Below are positions 15,041 to 23,498 of a DNA stretch of 23,498 bases, piece after piece. The stretch's first letter is position 1. Each line of letters begins with the position of its first letter. The notes under the pieces are model-generated. The model made no database searches. It worked only from the letters and a program-made list of their open reading frames with translations, and had not been told where the DNA came from. Origin of the DNA: Nonlabens sp. GTDB lineage: Bacteria; Bacteroidota; Bacteroidia; Flavobacteriales; Flavobacteriaceae. Location of the stretch: contig JALZUY010000052.1 in NCBI GenBank assembly GCA_023301395.1, positions 1 to 23,498 on the forward strand, read 5' to 3'. The translations under genes and the position numbers were made by a program.

Positions 15041-18000
15041 TTAATTTAATCCATAACGTATTCCTTGCTCATCGAGTAAAGCGAGTAATTCATTAGTCAC
15101 ATTTACCTTTTTCATGCGACTAGGCATGTTTAAAGAAATTTTCTCCTCGTGATCTACCAGGTTAAAGAACAACTGATGATCTCCTTTGTGAGTTTCTAGA
15201 ATTTCTTGTAACCACTCTACTCTTTTCTCTACGACTTCACTAATATGGAATTGAATGGTTAATTTTTTTGCTGCGCTGGCCATCAAATCCTGCAATTGTT
15301 GCATCGCTGTAAAATTGATACGTGGATCTGTAGGTCTGCCTGTTTTTTTATCAATCCAGCCTTCTTTTATCTTGATTTTGCAATGAATAAAAGAGTTAGG
15401 AACTAAGAAATGACGGAACTTAAGGTAGTCCTCATTAAAGAGTCTAAATTCAAAACTCTCCTCATAATCCTCAACTGTAAACATTCCCCAACCTTTATTG
15501 GTCTTAGTAATGCGATGTTGCACGTCACTAATTACTCCACAAAAAGTGAGTTCTCTATTTACTAAGCCATATAAATCTTTCAAACTACTCAATCCTGTAT
15601 TACAGAAAAATTCTATCTCTTTTTTATAATCATCTAGTGGATGACCCGATAAATAAATACCTACTACTTCTTTCTCCCTTTTGAGTTTTTCCATCGTTCC
15701 CCAATCTTCACATATAGGAAGTTCTGGTTCTGGAATTTGAACATCGCTCGCTTCCCCAAATAGGCTTACTTGAGCACTATTCTCATTTTCCTGAAACTTT
15801 TGAGCATATTTTACAACTTGCTCCAGGAAAATCTGACCGTTATCAAACGCATAGAAATATTGAGCTCTATTCTCGCCACCCAACCCATCAAATCCACCGC
15901 TTAGCGCCAGTGCTTCAAATGACTTCTTGTTTGCAGCACGCAAGTCTATGCGTTTTGCCATGTCAAAAATGCTCTTGTAAGGACCTTCCTGACGGTTCTC
16001 TATGATAGTCATTACGGCACCATGTCCTAAACCTTTTACAGCACCCATCCCAAAACGGACTGCTCCATTTTTATTTACCGTAAACTTATAATTTGACTCG
16101 TTTACATCTGGTCCTAAAACTGGTAACCCCATGTGCTTGCATTCATCCATGAATTTAGTCACATCCTTGATCTGGTTCATATTGTTAGACAGTGTTGCTG
16201 CCATAAACTCTGCAGGATAGTTTGCTTTTAAATAAGCGGTTTGATAACCTATCCATGCATAACAGGTCGAGTGAGATTTGTTAAATGCATAAGATGCAAA
16301 TGCTTCCCAATCCTTCCATACTTTCTCAAGTATAGTTCTATCATGACCATTTGTTTCTCCATTATCTAGGAACTTAGGCTTCATCTTTTGTAGCGTCGCC
16401 ATTTGCTTTTTACCCATCGCTTTTCTCAAAACATCGGCTTCACCTTTTGAAAAGTTTGCTAGTTTTTGAGAAAGAAGCATTACTTGCTCTTGATATACCG
16501 TAATTCCATAGGTTTCAGAGAGGTATTCTTCCATTCCATCGAGATCATAAGTAATCTCTTTCACACCATGTTTTCTATCAATAAAATCTGGAATGTATTC
16601 TAATGGACCAGGACGATACAAGGCATTCATGGCTATCAAATCTGCAAATTGCGTAGGTTTCAAATCTCGCATGTATTTTTGCATTCCAGCACTTTCATAC
16701 TGGAATATCCCTACTGTATTTCCCTCTTGAAATAACTCATAAGTTTTTACATCATCCAGCGGTACAGATTCAATATCTAGTTCTATCTGGTGGCGTTCTT
16801 TTATAATAGCAACAGTATCCTTGATTTGACTTAATGTTTTAAGTCCTAAGAAATCCATTTTCAGCAATCCAGCACTTTCTACAACCTCATTATCAAATTG
16901 AGTTACATAAAGATCTGAATTCTTTGCGGTAGCAACAGGAACGAAATTAGTAAGCGCGTCTGGCGTGATAATAACTCCACAGGCGTGCACTCCAGTATTT
17001 CTTACAGAACCTTCAAGAATACGAGCTTGTTTCAGAGTCTCGGCCGCAAGATCAGATCCAGCTGCGATGCTTCTTAATTCCTCAACCATATCTGCATCTT
17101 CACCTCGGAACTTGCTGCGCACTTCATTATCTTCTAGTGCAAATATCTTCTTAAGCTTTGCAAAATCAGGAATCAACTTTGCAATATGATCTGCCTCGTT
17201 AAGTGGTAAATCGAGTGCTCTTGCAGTGTCGCGTATGGAAGACTTTGCCGCCATGGTACCATAGGTAATAATTTGTGCTACCTGACTAGCTCCATATTTC
17301 TCAATAACATAATCCATAACTTTATATCGATTTTCATCATCAAAATCAATATCAATATCAGGCATACTTACACGATCCGGATTCAAGAAACGCTCAAAAA
17401 GTAGATCATATAAAATAGGATCTACATTTGTAATCCATAAACAGTAAGCGACCACACTTCCTGCAGCACTACCACGACCTGGACCTACAGCTACGTCCAT
17501 TTCTCGGGCTGCTTTAATAAAGTCCCAAGTAATCAAGAAATAACCAGGATAACCCGTCTTGCGTATGGTTTCTAACTCGAAATCGAGTCGTTCTTCAATC
17601 TCTGGAGTGATTTCTCCGTATCGTTTTTTAGCACCTTCATAAGTAAGATGTCTTAGATATGCGTTTTCTCCACGTTTTTCTTTGTCATTTTCATCTTGCT
17701 CATCTACAAACTGTTGCGGTATGTCGAAAATAGGAAGCAGAACATCCATCGCCAGTTCAAACTGCTCAATCTTATCCAGCACTTCATTGACATTTAGAAT
17801 AGCTTCAGGCAGGTCTTTAAAGAGCTGTTTCATCTCCATTCCAGACTTATAATAATACTCCTGATTAGGCAATCCATAACGATAACCACGTCCGCGACCT
17901 ATAGGCGTTGCTTGCTTTTCTCCATCTTTTACACAAAGTAAAATATCATGCGCATTTGCATCTTCTTTATGGATGTAATACGTATTATTAGTAGCCAGCA

Positions 18001-19393
18001 TTTTTATATTATGCTTTCGCGAAAGCGAGATCAAAACCTCATTTGCTCGATCTTCATCTTCCTGACCGTGACGCATAATCTCAATATAGAAATCATCACC
18101 AAACTGCTCTTTCCACCACATTAAGGCTTCTTCGGCTTGTTTTTCTCCTAGGTTCAGGATTTTTGAAGGGATCTCTCCGTACATATTTCCTGTAAGAACG
18201 ATGATGTCTTCTTTAAACTCTTCAATGAGTTTTTTATCAATTCTAGGTACGTAGTAAAAACCATCTACATAGGCTTTACTCGACATTTTGGCAATATTGA
18301 GATAACCGTTTTTGTTTTTTGCCAGTAAGACTATTTGATAACCATTATCCTTATGAGTCTTATCATTCATGTCTTCACAGACAAAGAACTCACAACCTAG
18401 AATAGGCTTTATAGGTTCTTTTTGTGGTCCATCTTCCTCTTGATCTACTAGACTTGCATTATGTGATTTAACCGCTTTAATAAAATGGAATGCACCCATC
18501 ATATTTGCATGGTCTGTCATTGTTACGGCAGGCATATCATTTGCAGCAGCCGCTTTTACTAGATCTTGAACACTAGCTGTGGATTGTAATATTGAAAACT
18601 GAGAATGAGAATGTAAATGAGCAAATTGTGCTTTATTTAATCCTTCTAGATTTTCTTCAATTTCTTCTACGGTAAGTTCTGGCTCAACCGTTTCCTTAAG
18701 CTGCTCTGATGCTTTTTTAAGGTTAACGTGTCTTATTCCAGCTGGTTTTATGGTCGCTGGATTCTCTTGCTGGAAACGTACAAAATAATCATCTGCAACG
18801 TCCAGTTGTTGTTTTGAATATTGTTGTTTACGTACTAGTTCTAAGAAACAACGAGTAGTTGCTTCCACATCGGCAGTGGCGTTGTGGGCTTCTCCAAAAG
18901 ACTGGTTGAATAAAAATTGGTGTAGTTCTGTTAAGGTAGGTAGTTTAGGTTTTCCATAACGTCCACCAGGTAGTTGACATAATTGTGCGGTATGTTCTGT
19001 ACAGGTATCGAGTACAGGAAGTTGCTGTAAATCGTTTGCTATTTGAGTTCTCTCAAACTCAGCTCCAGTGACATTTAAATCAAACTTAAGATTTTGCCCT
19101 ACTACAAATTTTGCTTTACTAAGTGCAATATTAAACTGTGATAACATCTCTTCTAGCGGTACTCCTTGCTGCTGTGCAAGTGCAGTAGAGATTCCATGAA
19201 TACGCTCCGCATCATAAGGTATATCAAAGCCATCGGGCTTTACTAGATAATCGTGGTGCTCTAACAAATTACCCATTTCATCATGCAACTGCCATGCGAT
19301 TTGAATAACACGTGGCCAATTATCTACGTCTGTATAAGATGCATCCCAGCGTTTAGGCAATCCTGTAGTTTCTGTGTCAAAAATGAGATACAT
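15041..19393 (-). CDS. dnaE: DNA polymerase III alpha subunit with N-terminal exonuclease domain
   Basis: The replicative polymerase catalytic subunit, 1450 residues, longer than the ~1160 of E. coli DnaE because a DnaQ-like 3'-5' exonuclease domain (about 1-190) is fused in front. All five DEDDh residues are visible: D6 and E8 (FDTETTG), D105 (NLKFD), H170 and D175 (HNATADVE). The PHP domain starts at FAHLHSHSQFS (257-267), with TDHANMMG and ILGCEFFV. The palm has GPGRGSAAGSV and the catalytic Asp cluster PDIDIDFDD (678-686). A clamp-binding motif QVSLF lies at 1208-1212, then an OB fold around 1280-1350. A copy of the iterated palindrome sits in frame at 18013-18026, encoding LSRK. No clear promoter was found upstream. 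Confidence 0.97.
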   Translation of the reverse strand: MYLIFDTETTGLPKRWDASYTDVDNWPRVIQIAWQLHDEMGNLLEHHDYLVKPDGFDIPYDAERIHGISTALAQQQGVPLEEMLSQFNIALSKAKFVVGQNLKFDLNVTGAEFERTQIANDLQQLPVLDTCTEHTAQLCQLPGGRYGKPKLPTLTELHQFLFNQSFGEAHNATADVEATTRCFLELVRKQQYSKQQLDVADDYFVRFQQENPATIKPAGIRHVNLKKASEQLKETVEPELTVEEIEENLEGLNKAQFAHLHSHSQFSILQSTASVQDLVKAAAANDMPAVTMTDHANMMGAFHFIKAVKSHNASLVDQEEDGPQKEPIKPILGCEFFVCEDMNDKTHKDNGYQIVLLAKNKNGYLNIAKMSSKAYVDGFYYVPRIDKKLIEEFKEDIIVLTGNMYGEIPSKILNLGEKQAEEALMWWKEQFGDDFYIEIMRHGQEDEDRANEVLISLSRKHNIKMLATNNTYYIHKEDANAHDILLCVKDGEKQATPIGRGRGYRYGLPNQEYYYKSGMEMKQLFKDLPEAILNVNEVLDKIEQFELAMDVLLPIFDIPQQFVDEQDENDKEKRGENAYLRHLTYEGAKKRYGEITPEIEERLDFELETIRKTGYPGYFLITWDFIKAAREMDVAVGPGRGSAAGSVVAYCLWITNVDPILYDLLFERFLNPDRVSMPDIDIDFDDENRYKVMDYVIEKYGASQVAQIITYGTMAAKSSIRDTARALDLPLNEADHIAKLIPDFAKLKKIFALEDNEVRSKFRGEDADMVEELRSIAAGSDLAAETLKQARILEGSVRNTGVHACGVIITPDALTNFVPVATAKNSDLYVTQFDNEVVESAGLLKMDFLGLKTLSQIKDTVAIIKERHQIELDIESVPLDDVKTYELFQEGNTVGIFQYESAGMQKYMRDLKPTQFADLIAMNALYRPGPLEYIPDFIDRKHGVKEITYDLDGMEEYLSETYGITVYQEQVMLLSQKLANFSKGEADVLRKAMGKKQMATLQKMKPKFLDNGETNGHDRTILEKVWKDWEAFASYAFNKSHSTCYAWIGYQTAYLKANYPAEFMAATLSNNMNQIKDVTKFMDECKHMGLPVLGPDVNESNYKFTVNKNGAVRFGMGAVKGLGHGAVMTIIENRQEGPYKSIFDMAKRIDLRAANKKSFEALALSGGFDGLGGENRAQYFYAFDNGQIFLEQVVKYAQKFQENENSAQVSLFGEASDVQIPEPELPICEDWGTMEKLKREKEVVGIYLSGHPLDDYKKEIEFFCNTGLSSLKDLYGLVNRELTFCGVISDVQHRITKTNKGWGMFTVEDYEESFEFRLFNEDYLKFRHFLVPNSFIHCKIKIKEGWIDKKTGRPTDPRINFTAMQQLQDLMASAAKKLTIQFHISEVVEKRVEWLQEILETHKGDHQLFFNLVDHEEKISLNMPSRMKKVNVTNELLALLDEQGIRYGLN
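18013..18026. repeat. Iterated palindrome, copy 5 (inside dnaE)
   Basis: Perfect GCTTTCGCGAAAGC inside the PHP-domain region of dnaE. It is read on the minus strand as part of SLSRKHN, in the LSRK frame also used by copy 2. Confidence 0.8.
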
Positions 19394-19663
19394 AGTAGAT
19401 GGGTTATTGGGTTACTAGATGTTTAAGCTTTTAAGTTATTAGGCTATTTATTTTCTTGATTCCATGATAGTAAAAATCAAATAGAACACTAACAATCAAC
19501 ATATTAAAAATAAAAAATAGCCAAAAAGTTGAACTTTAAATATAAGTAATCAAAAGGCTTTTTAAAAGCAGAGTTATGAACAAAATGGCTTTCTTTAAAC
19601 CTAAAAACTTAAGTTCTATCTCTACTAGAAAAGCAATGTTTTGTAATTAGGCTTTGTAGAATG

Positions 19664-19679
19664 CGCTTCCGCGAAAGCG
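19664..19679. repeat. Iterated palindrome, copy 6 (degenerate, after nrdA terminator)
   Basis: CGCTTCCGCGAAAGCG, one mismatched pair (C19669/A19674), immediately beyond the nrdA terminator. Confidence 0.75.
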
Positions 19680-19682
19680 TAT

Positions 19683-19718
19683 AAAAAAAACGGCTTTACA
19701 ATAATTGTAAAGCCGTTT
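19683..19718 (-). terminator. Intrinsic terminator of nrdA
   Basis: On the minus strand a 14-bp perfect stem (arms AAACGGCTTTACAA and TTGTAAAGCCGTTT) with a 3-base loop is followed by a run of U. It starts 23 bases after the nrdA stop and closes the nrdB-nrdA operon. Confidence 0.9.
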
Positions 19719-19741
19719 AAGGTTAAGTAAATAAGTGTTAT

Positions 19742-22330
19742 TTATGAGCCGCACATCTCGCAGTCATCACCATTACTGGCAGCTTCTTTTGCACGTTGTA
19801 GAATCATCTTATATTCATCGGCACTCATTTCATCGCTCTCAGTGATTACGTTTGTATTTGCAATAGCACTTGCTTGATTCATTACTCTTGCAGCTGCTGG
19901 CATACTATCATCTATAAAAAGAGATTGAGTTTGCCCAGGTTGCGGTGTAGGAGTAACAGATGTTAATGGTTGCACAGGTGAAATTGCTTGAACTGGAGCC
20001 GCTGCAACTGGTTGAGCTACTTGAACCGCAGGAGTTGTTGCTGCGATAGGCGCTGCTTTTTTCTCCTTAGTTACCGTAAACTTAATCGCATCTACTGCTG
20101 CCTTAGTTCTTAAGTAATACATTCCAGTCTTCAAACCACTCTTCCATGCATAGAAATGCATTGAAGTAAGTTTAGACATGTTTGCATTTTCCATGAATAA
20201 ATTCAAAGATTGAGATTGATCAATAAAGTAACCACGCTGGCGAGACATATCAATTATGTCTTTCATCTTTAATTCCCAAACTGTCTTATAAAGCTCCTTA
20301 ATATCTGCTGGTATCCCATCTATTGCTTGGATAGAACCATTATTTCTCATGATCGCATTTTTCAATGTATCATCCCATAAACCTTGATCTACCAGATCTT
20401 TCAATAAATGTTTATTTACAACGATAAACTCTCCTGAAAGTGTTCTACGTGTGTAGATATTTGAAGTATACGGCTCAAATGCTTCGTTATTTCCTAGGAT
20501 CTGAGAAGTACTTGCTGTAGGCATAGGCGCTACAAGAAGTGAATTTCTTACACCATTTTCCATAACCTTAGTTCTTAAGTCAGCCCAATCCCAACGGCCG
20601 CTTAATTCATCATCTTGAATATTCCACATGTTATACTGGAACTCTCCTTTTGACATAGGAGAACCTGCAAATGTAGAATATGGTCCTTCTTCAATAGCCA
20701 TTTCCATAGAAGCCTCACAAGCTGCAAAATAAAGTGTCTCAAAAATCTCTGAGTTTAATTTCTTTGCTTCGTCACTTGTAAAAGGAAGACGTAACATAAT
20801 AAACGCATCTGCTAGACCTTGGATTCCTAATCCTACTGGTCTGTGACGCATGTTAGAATTCTCTGCTTCTTTTACTGGATAATAGTTGCGATCGATAACT
20901 TTGTTCAAGTTGCGAGTCACACGCTTAGTTACTTTGTGAAGTGCTTTATGATCAAAACCACCATCTTTAACAAACATAGGTAGTGCGATAGAGGCTAGGT
21001 TACACACTGCAACCTCATCTGGAGAAGTGTACTCCATAATCTCTGTACACAAATTAGAAGATCTAATTGTACCTAAATTTTTCTGGTTAGACTTACGATT
21101 TGCTGCATCTTTATACAACATGTAAGGTGTTCCAGTTTCAATTTGTGATTCTAGTATTTTATCCCAAAGCTCGCGTGCTTGAATAGTCTTGCGACCTTTA
21201 CCTTCTTGCTCATACTTTGTATATAATGCTTCAAACTCGTCTCCATGAATATTATAAAGATCTGGGCATTCATTAGGACACATTAGTGTCCAAGTAGTGT
21301 TTTGCTCCACACGTTTCATGAATAAATCAGAAATCCACATCGCATAGAATAAATCACGTGCACGCATTTCTTCTGCACCGTGATTCTTTTTCAAATCAAG
21401 AAAATCAAAAATATCTGCATGCCATGGCTCCATGTAAATCGCAAAAGAACCCTTACGTTTTCCTCCACCTTGATCTACATATCTTGCCGTATCGTTATAC
21501 ACCTTAAGCATAGGAACGATCCCGTTTGATGTACCGTTAGTTCCACCGATGTAAGAACCTCTTGCACGTATATTGTGAATAGACAATCCTATTCCACCAG
21601 CGCTTTGAGAAATCTTTGCGGTTTGTTTTAATGTATCATAAATACCTTCAATACTATCGTCTTGCATTGTTAAAAGGAAACAAGAAGACATTTGAGGTTT
21701 AGGAGTACCTGAATTGAATAATGTAGGTGTTGCGTGTGTAAAGTATTTTTTAGACATCAACTCATAGGTCTCAATTGCAGCATCAAGATCGTCGATATGA
21801 ATACCTACAGATACACGCATCAACATATGTTGTGGGCGCTCAGCAATCTCACCGTTAATTTTTAATAAATAACTACGTTCTAGCGTTTTAAACCCAAAGT
21901 AATCGTACCCAAAATCACGATTATAGATAATTGCCGAGTTCAAACGGTCTGCATTATCTTGTATTACTTTATAGACCTCATCAGAGATCATAGGTGCCTT
22001 CTTATTGTTACGAGGATTCACATATTCATAAAGATCCGTTACCACATCAGTAAAGGTTTTCTTTGTGTTTTTGTGAAGGTTAGAAACAGATATACGTGCC
22101 GCAAGACGCGCATAATCTGGATGTGCAGTGGTCATGGTTGCAGCAGTCTCAGCAGCAAGGTTATCGAGTTCACTTGTAGTAACGCCGTCATACAATCCAT
22201 CAATTACACGCATGGCAACCTTTACAGGATCGACATGATTACTAAGTCCGTAACATAATTTACGTACTCTGGCGGTGATCTTATCAAACATCACTGGCTC
22301 CTTGTGGCCGTCTCTTTTTACTACAAACAT
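19742..22330 (-). CDS. nrdA: Class Ia ribonucleoside-diphosphate reductase, alpha subunit
   Basis: The large subunit that reduces ribonucleoside diphosphates, 862 residues. An N-terminal ATP-cone (FVVKRDGHKEPVMFDKI) suggests allosteric activity control. Active-site residues are C217 (SSCFLL), N426/C428/E430 (SSNLCTEI) and C443 (AVCNLAS); the radical-transfer Tyr pair is Y738/Y739 (GMYYLRT). The swinging C-terminal dithiol is C857/C860 in DDCEMCGS, reduced by thioredoxin or glutaredoxin. Motifs and numbering follow the mammalian RRM1 type closely. Oddity: between the core (ends about 755) and the tail is a linker of about 70 residues rich in Ala, Pro, Val and Gln (758-830), longer than in mammalian R1. 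nrdB lies 138 bases upstream on the same strand, a terminator follows. Confidence 0.97.
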   Translation of the reverse strand: MFVVKRDGHKEPVMFDKITARVRKLCYGLSNHVDPVKVAMRVIDGLYDGVTTSELDNLAAETAATMTTAHPDYARLAARISVSNLHKNTKKTFTDVVTDLYEYVNPRNNKKAPMISDEVYKVIQDNADRLNSAIIYNRDFGYDYFGFKTLERSYLLKINGEIAERPQHMLMRVSVGIHIDDLDAAIETYELMSKKYFTHATPTLFNSGTPKPQMSSCFLLTMQDDSIEGIYDTLKQTAKISQSAGGIGLSIHNIRARGSYIGGTNGTSNGIVPMLKVYNDTARYVDQGGGKRKGSFAIYMEPWHADIFDFLDLKKNHGAEEMRARDLFYAMWISDLFMKRVEQNTTWTLMCPNECPDLYNIHGDEFEALYTKYEQEGKGRKTIQARELWDKILESQIETGTPYMLYKDAANRKSNQKNLGTIRSSNLCTEIMEYTSPDEVAVCNLASIALPMFVKDGGFDHKALHKVTKRVTRNLNKVIDRNYYPVKEAENSNMRHRPVGLGIQGLADAFIMLRLPFTSDEAKKLNSEIFETLYFAACEASMEMAIEEGPYSTFAGSPMSKGEFQYNMWNIQDDELSGRWDWADLRTKVMENGVRNSLLVAPMPTASTSQILGNNEAFEPYTSNIYTRRTLSGEFIVVNKHLLKDLVDQGLWDDTLKNAIMRNNGSIQAIDGIPADIKELYKTVWELKMKDIIDMSRQRGYFIDQSQSLNLFMENANMSKLTSMHFYAWKSGLKTGMYYLRTKAAVDAIKFTVTKEKKAAPIAATTPAVQVAQPVAAAPVQAISPVQPLTSVTPTPQPGQTQSLFIDDSMPAAARVMNQASAIANTNVITESDEMSADEYKMILQRAKEAASNGDDCEMCGS

Positions 22331-22468
22331 ATTGAACTCGGTTTTTGGATTTAGAGAAAAGGATTTTAGTCCCTTTATCTTAGCTTTGGGTTAATTAGTT
22401 ATGAAAACATCTTAAATATTCTCAGTATTTTATATGGAACAACCCATAAAAGGCTGTATTAGTCTTAT

Positions 22469-23461
22469 CTAAAAGTCTGCATCTAGAGAGAAAGAATCCA
22501 TCTCTGTCTTATCATCTTTTGTACTGTTCATCACTCCAGCCTTCTGGTACTCACCTACTCTTTTTTCAAAGAAGTTAGTTTTACCTTGTAGGTTAATCAT
22601 ATCCATAAAGTCAAATGGATTTGAAGTATTATAAACTTTTTCACATTCTAGCTCTACTAGTAAACGGTCCGTTACAAACTCTAAGTACTGAGTCATTAAC
22701 TTAGCATTCATACCTATCAAACTTGCTGGAAGTGATTCAGTAATAAATTCACGCTCAATATTAAGAGCATCTATAATAATTTCTTTAATACGATCCTTAG
22801 GAACTTTATTTACTAGGTGATGATTGTGTAGATGAACTGCAAAGTCACAATGCATACCTTCATCACGAGAAATCAACTCATTTGAAAAAGTTAATCCAGG
22901 CAACAATCCTCTTTTCTTTAACCAAAAAATAGAACAGAATGCACCAGAGAAGAAAATACCTTCTACTGCTGCAAATGCAATTAAACGCTCAGCAAATGAT
23001 GGGCTATCAATCCACTTCATTGCCCAATCTGCTTTTTTCTTAATTGCTGGAAAGTTCTCGATAGCTTTAAAAAGTTGATCTTTTTCTTTATCCTCCTTCA
23101 CATAAGTATCGATAAGAAGAGAATAAGTCTCAGAATGGATGTTTTCCATCATAATTTGGAAACCATAGAAAAACTTAGCCTCAGAATATTGTACTTCGTT
23201 TACAAAATTCTCAGCAAGATTTTCATTCACAATCCCATCACTAGCTGCAAAAAATGCTAAAATGTGCTTGATAAAGTAACGCTCATCAGAATTTAAAGAG
23301 TTTTCCCAGTCAGTAATATCTTGATGTAAATCAATCTCCTCAGCCGTCCAGATACATGCTTGTTGCTTCTTATACCATTCCCATAAATCATGATGTTGAA
23401 TCGGGAAAATGACAAATCTATTAGGATTATCTACTAAAATTGGTTCTTGAGTCGTTTGCAT
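22469..23461 (-). CDS. nrdB: Class Ia ribonucleoside-diphosphate reductase, beta subunit (eukaryote-like R2)
   Basis: The 330-residue diiron/tyrosyl-radical subunit. Ligands read from the family pattern are D75 (FAASDGIVNENL), E106 and H109 (MENIHSE), E167 (AVEGIFFSG), and E201 and H204 (SRDEGMH). The radical Tyr is Y99 (FFYGFQ). The layout matches animal R2 rather than E. coli NrdB. The last seven residues, FSLDADF, differ by one residue from the mammalian R2 peptide FTLDADF that docks onto R1. It is the first gene of an nrdB-nrdA operon. Only 37 bases upstream are in the window and no promoter or NrdR box is visible there. Confidence 0.97.
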   Translation of the reverse strand: MQTTQEPILVDNPNRFVIFPIQHHDLWEWYKKQQACIWTAEEIDLHQDITDWENSLNSDERYFIKHILAFFAASDGIVNENLAENFVNEVQYSEAKFFYGFQIMMENIHSETYSLLIDTYVKEDKEKDQLFKAIENFPAIKKKADWAMKWIDSPSFAERLIAFAAVEGIFFSGAFCSIFWLKKRGLLPGLTFSNELISRDEGMHCDFAVHLHNHHLVNKVPKDRIKEIIIDALNIEREFITESLPASLIGMNAKLMTQYLEFVTDRLLVELECEKVYNTSNPFDFMDMINLQGKTNFFEKRVGEYQKAGVMNSTKDDKTEMDSFSLDADF

Positions 23462-23498
23462 GTGTCCTTAATTTTCTCTTGTTATTTCTTATGACTTG

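Larger units (their letters stand above)
19394..19741. other. Intergenic region between dnaE and nrdA
   Basis: A 348-base AT-rich gap with no gene I can support. At its nrdA end it holds the nrdA terminator and the sixth palindrome copy. The remaining ~270 bases upstream of dnaE should contain the dnaE promoter, but I find no good TAnnTTTG match; the closest is TCTATTTG on the minus strand near 19475-19485. Confidence 0.6.

Noticed and set aside
21959..22258. A 99-codon open frame on the plus strand inside nrdA
   Set aside because: It lies opposite a strongly conserved coding region, has no signal or motif, and its codon pattern is explained by the minus-strand gene.
22331..22468. Separate promoter or riboswitch between nrdB and nrdA
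   Set aside because: The 138-base gap shows no -7 consensus and only a weak AAAGG/CCTTT stem, so nothing supports more than an operon spacer.

Overview
The window looks like chromosomal DNA from a marine-type member of the Flavobacteriaceae (Bacteroidota). The DNA is AT-rich. It carries SusC/SusD-type outer-membrane importers and secreted GH13 lipoproteins. Promoter -7 boxes match the Bacteroidota TAnnTTTG consensus, the ribonucleotide reductase is eukaryote-like, and an iterated palindrome (core CGCTTTCGCGAAAGCG) occurs six times. A Nonlabens- or Dokdonia-like genus is a guess; no rRNA or other species-level marker is present.

Layout. (1) 1-3893, minus strand: a SusC/SusD outer-membrane uptake pair; the SusD-type lipoprotein runs off the left edge. 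(2) 3942-6726, minus strand, directly upstream: an arsenosugar-type cluster made of an AhpD-like protein, an unrecognised two-helix membrane protein, the radical SAM enzyme ArsS and a DUF2064 transferase. No ArsM methyltransferase is in the window. (3) 6803-10164, minus strand: two lipoprotein GH13 alpha-glucan hydrolases in a tight operon, each with an unusual substitution in a different conserved GH13 region. (4) 10447-13251, plus strand, divergent from them: a SusC-like TonB-dependent receptor with no SusD beside it. Its promoter region is a perfect 77-bp tandem duplication. Regions 3 and 4 look like a small alpha-glucan utilisation locus. (5) 13511-14440: a stand-alone DUF58 protein. (6) 14607-23461, minus strand: thioredoxin, a DnaE polymerase III alpha subunit with an N-terminal DEDDh exonuclease domain, and class Ia ribonucleotide reductase (nrdB then nrdA). 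These supply dNTPs, reducing power and replication.

Most of the window is ordinary flavobacterial core and nutrient-acquisition genes, and I found no wholly new system. The points most worth a second look are the duplicated promoter of the orphan SusC gene, the dispersed palindrome family, the arsenosugar cluster with its inserted membrane gene, the GH13 motif substitutions, and the eukaryote-like reductase with an enlarged linker.
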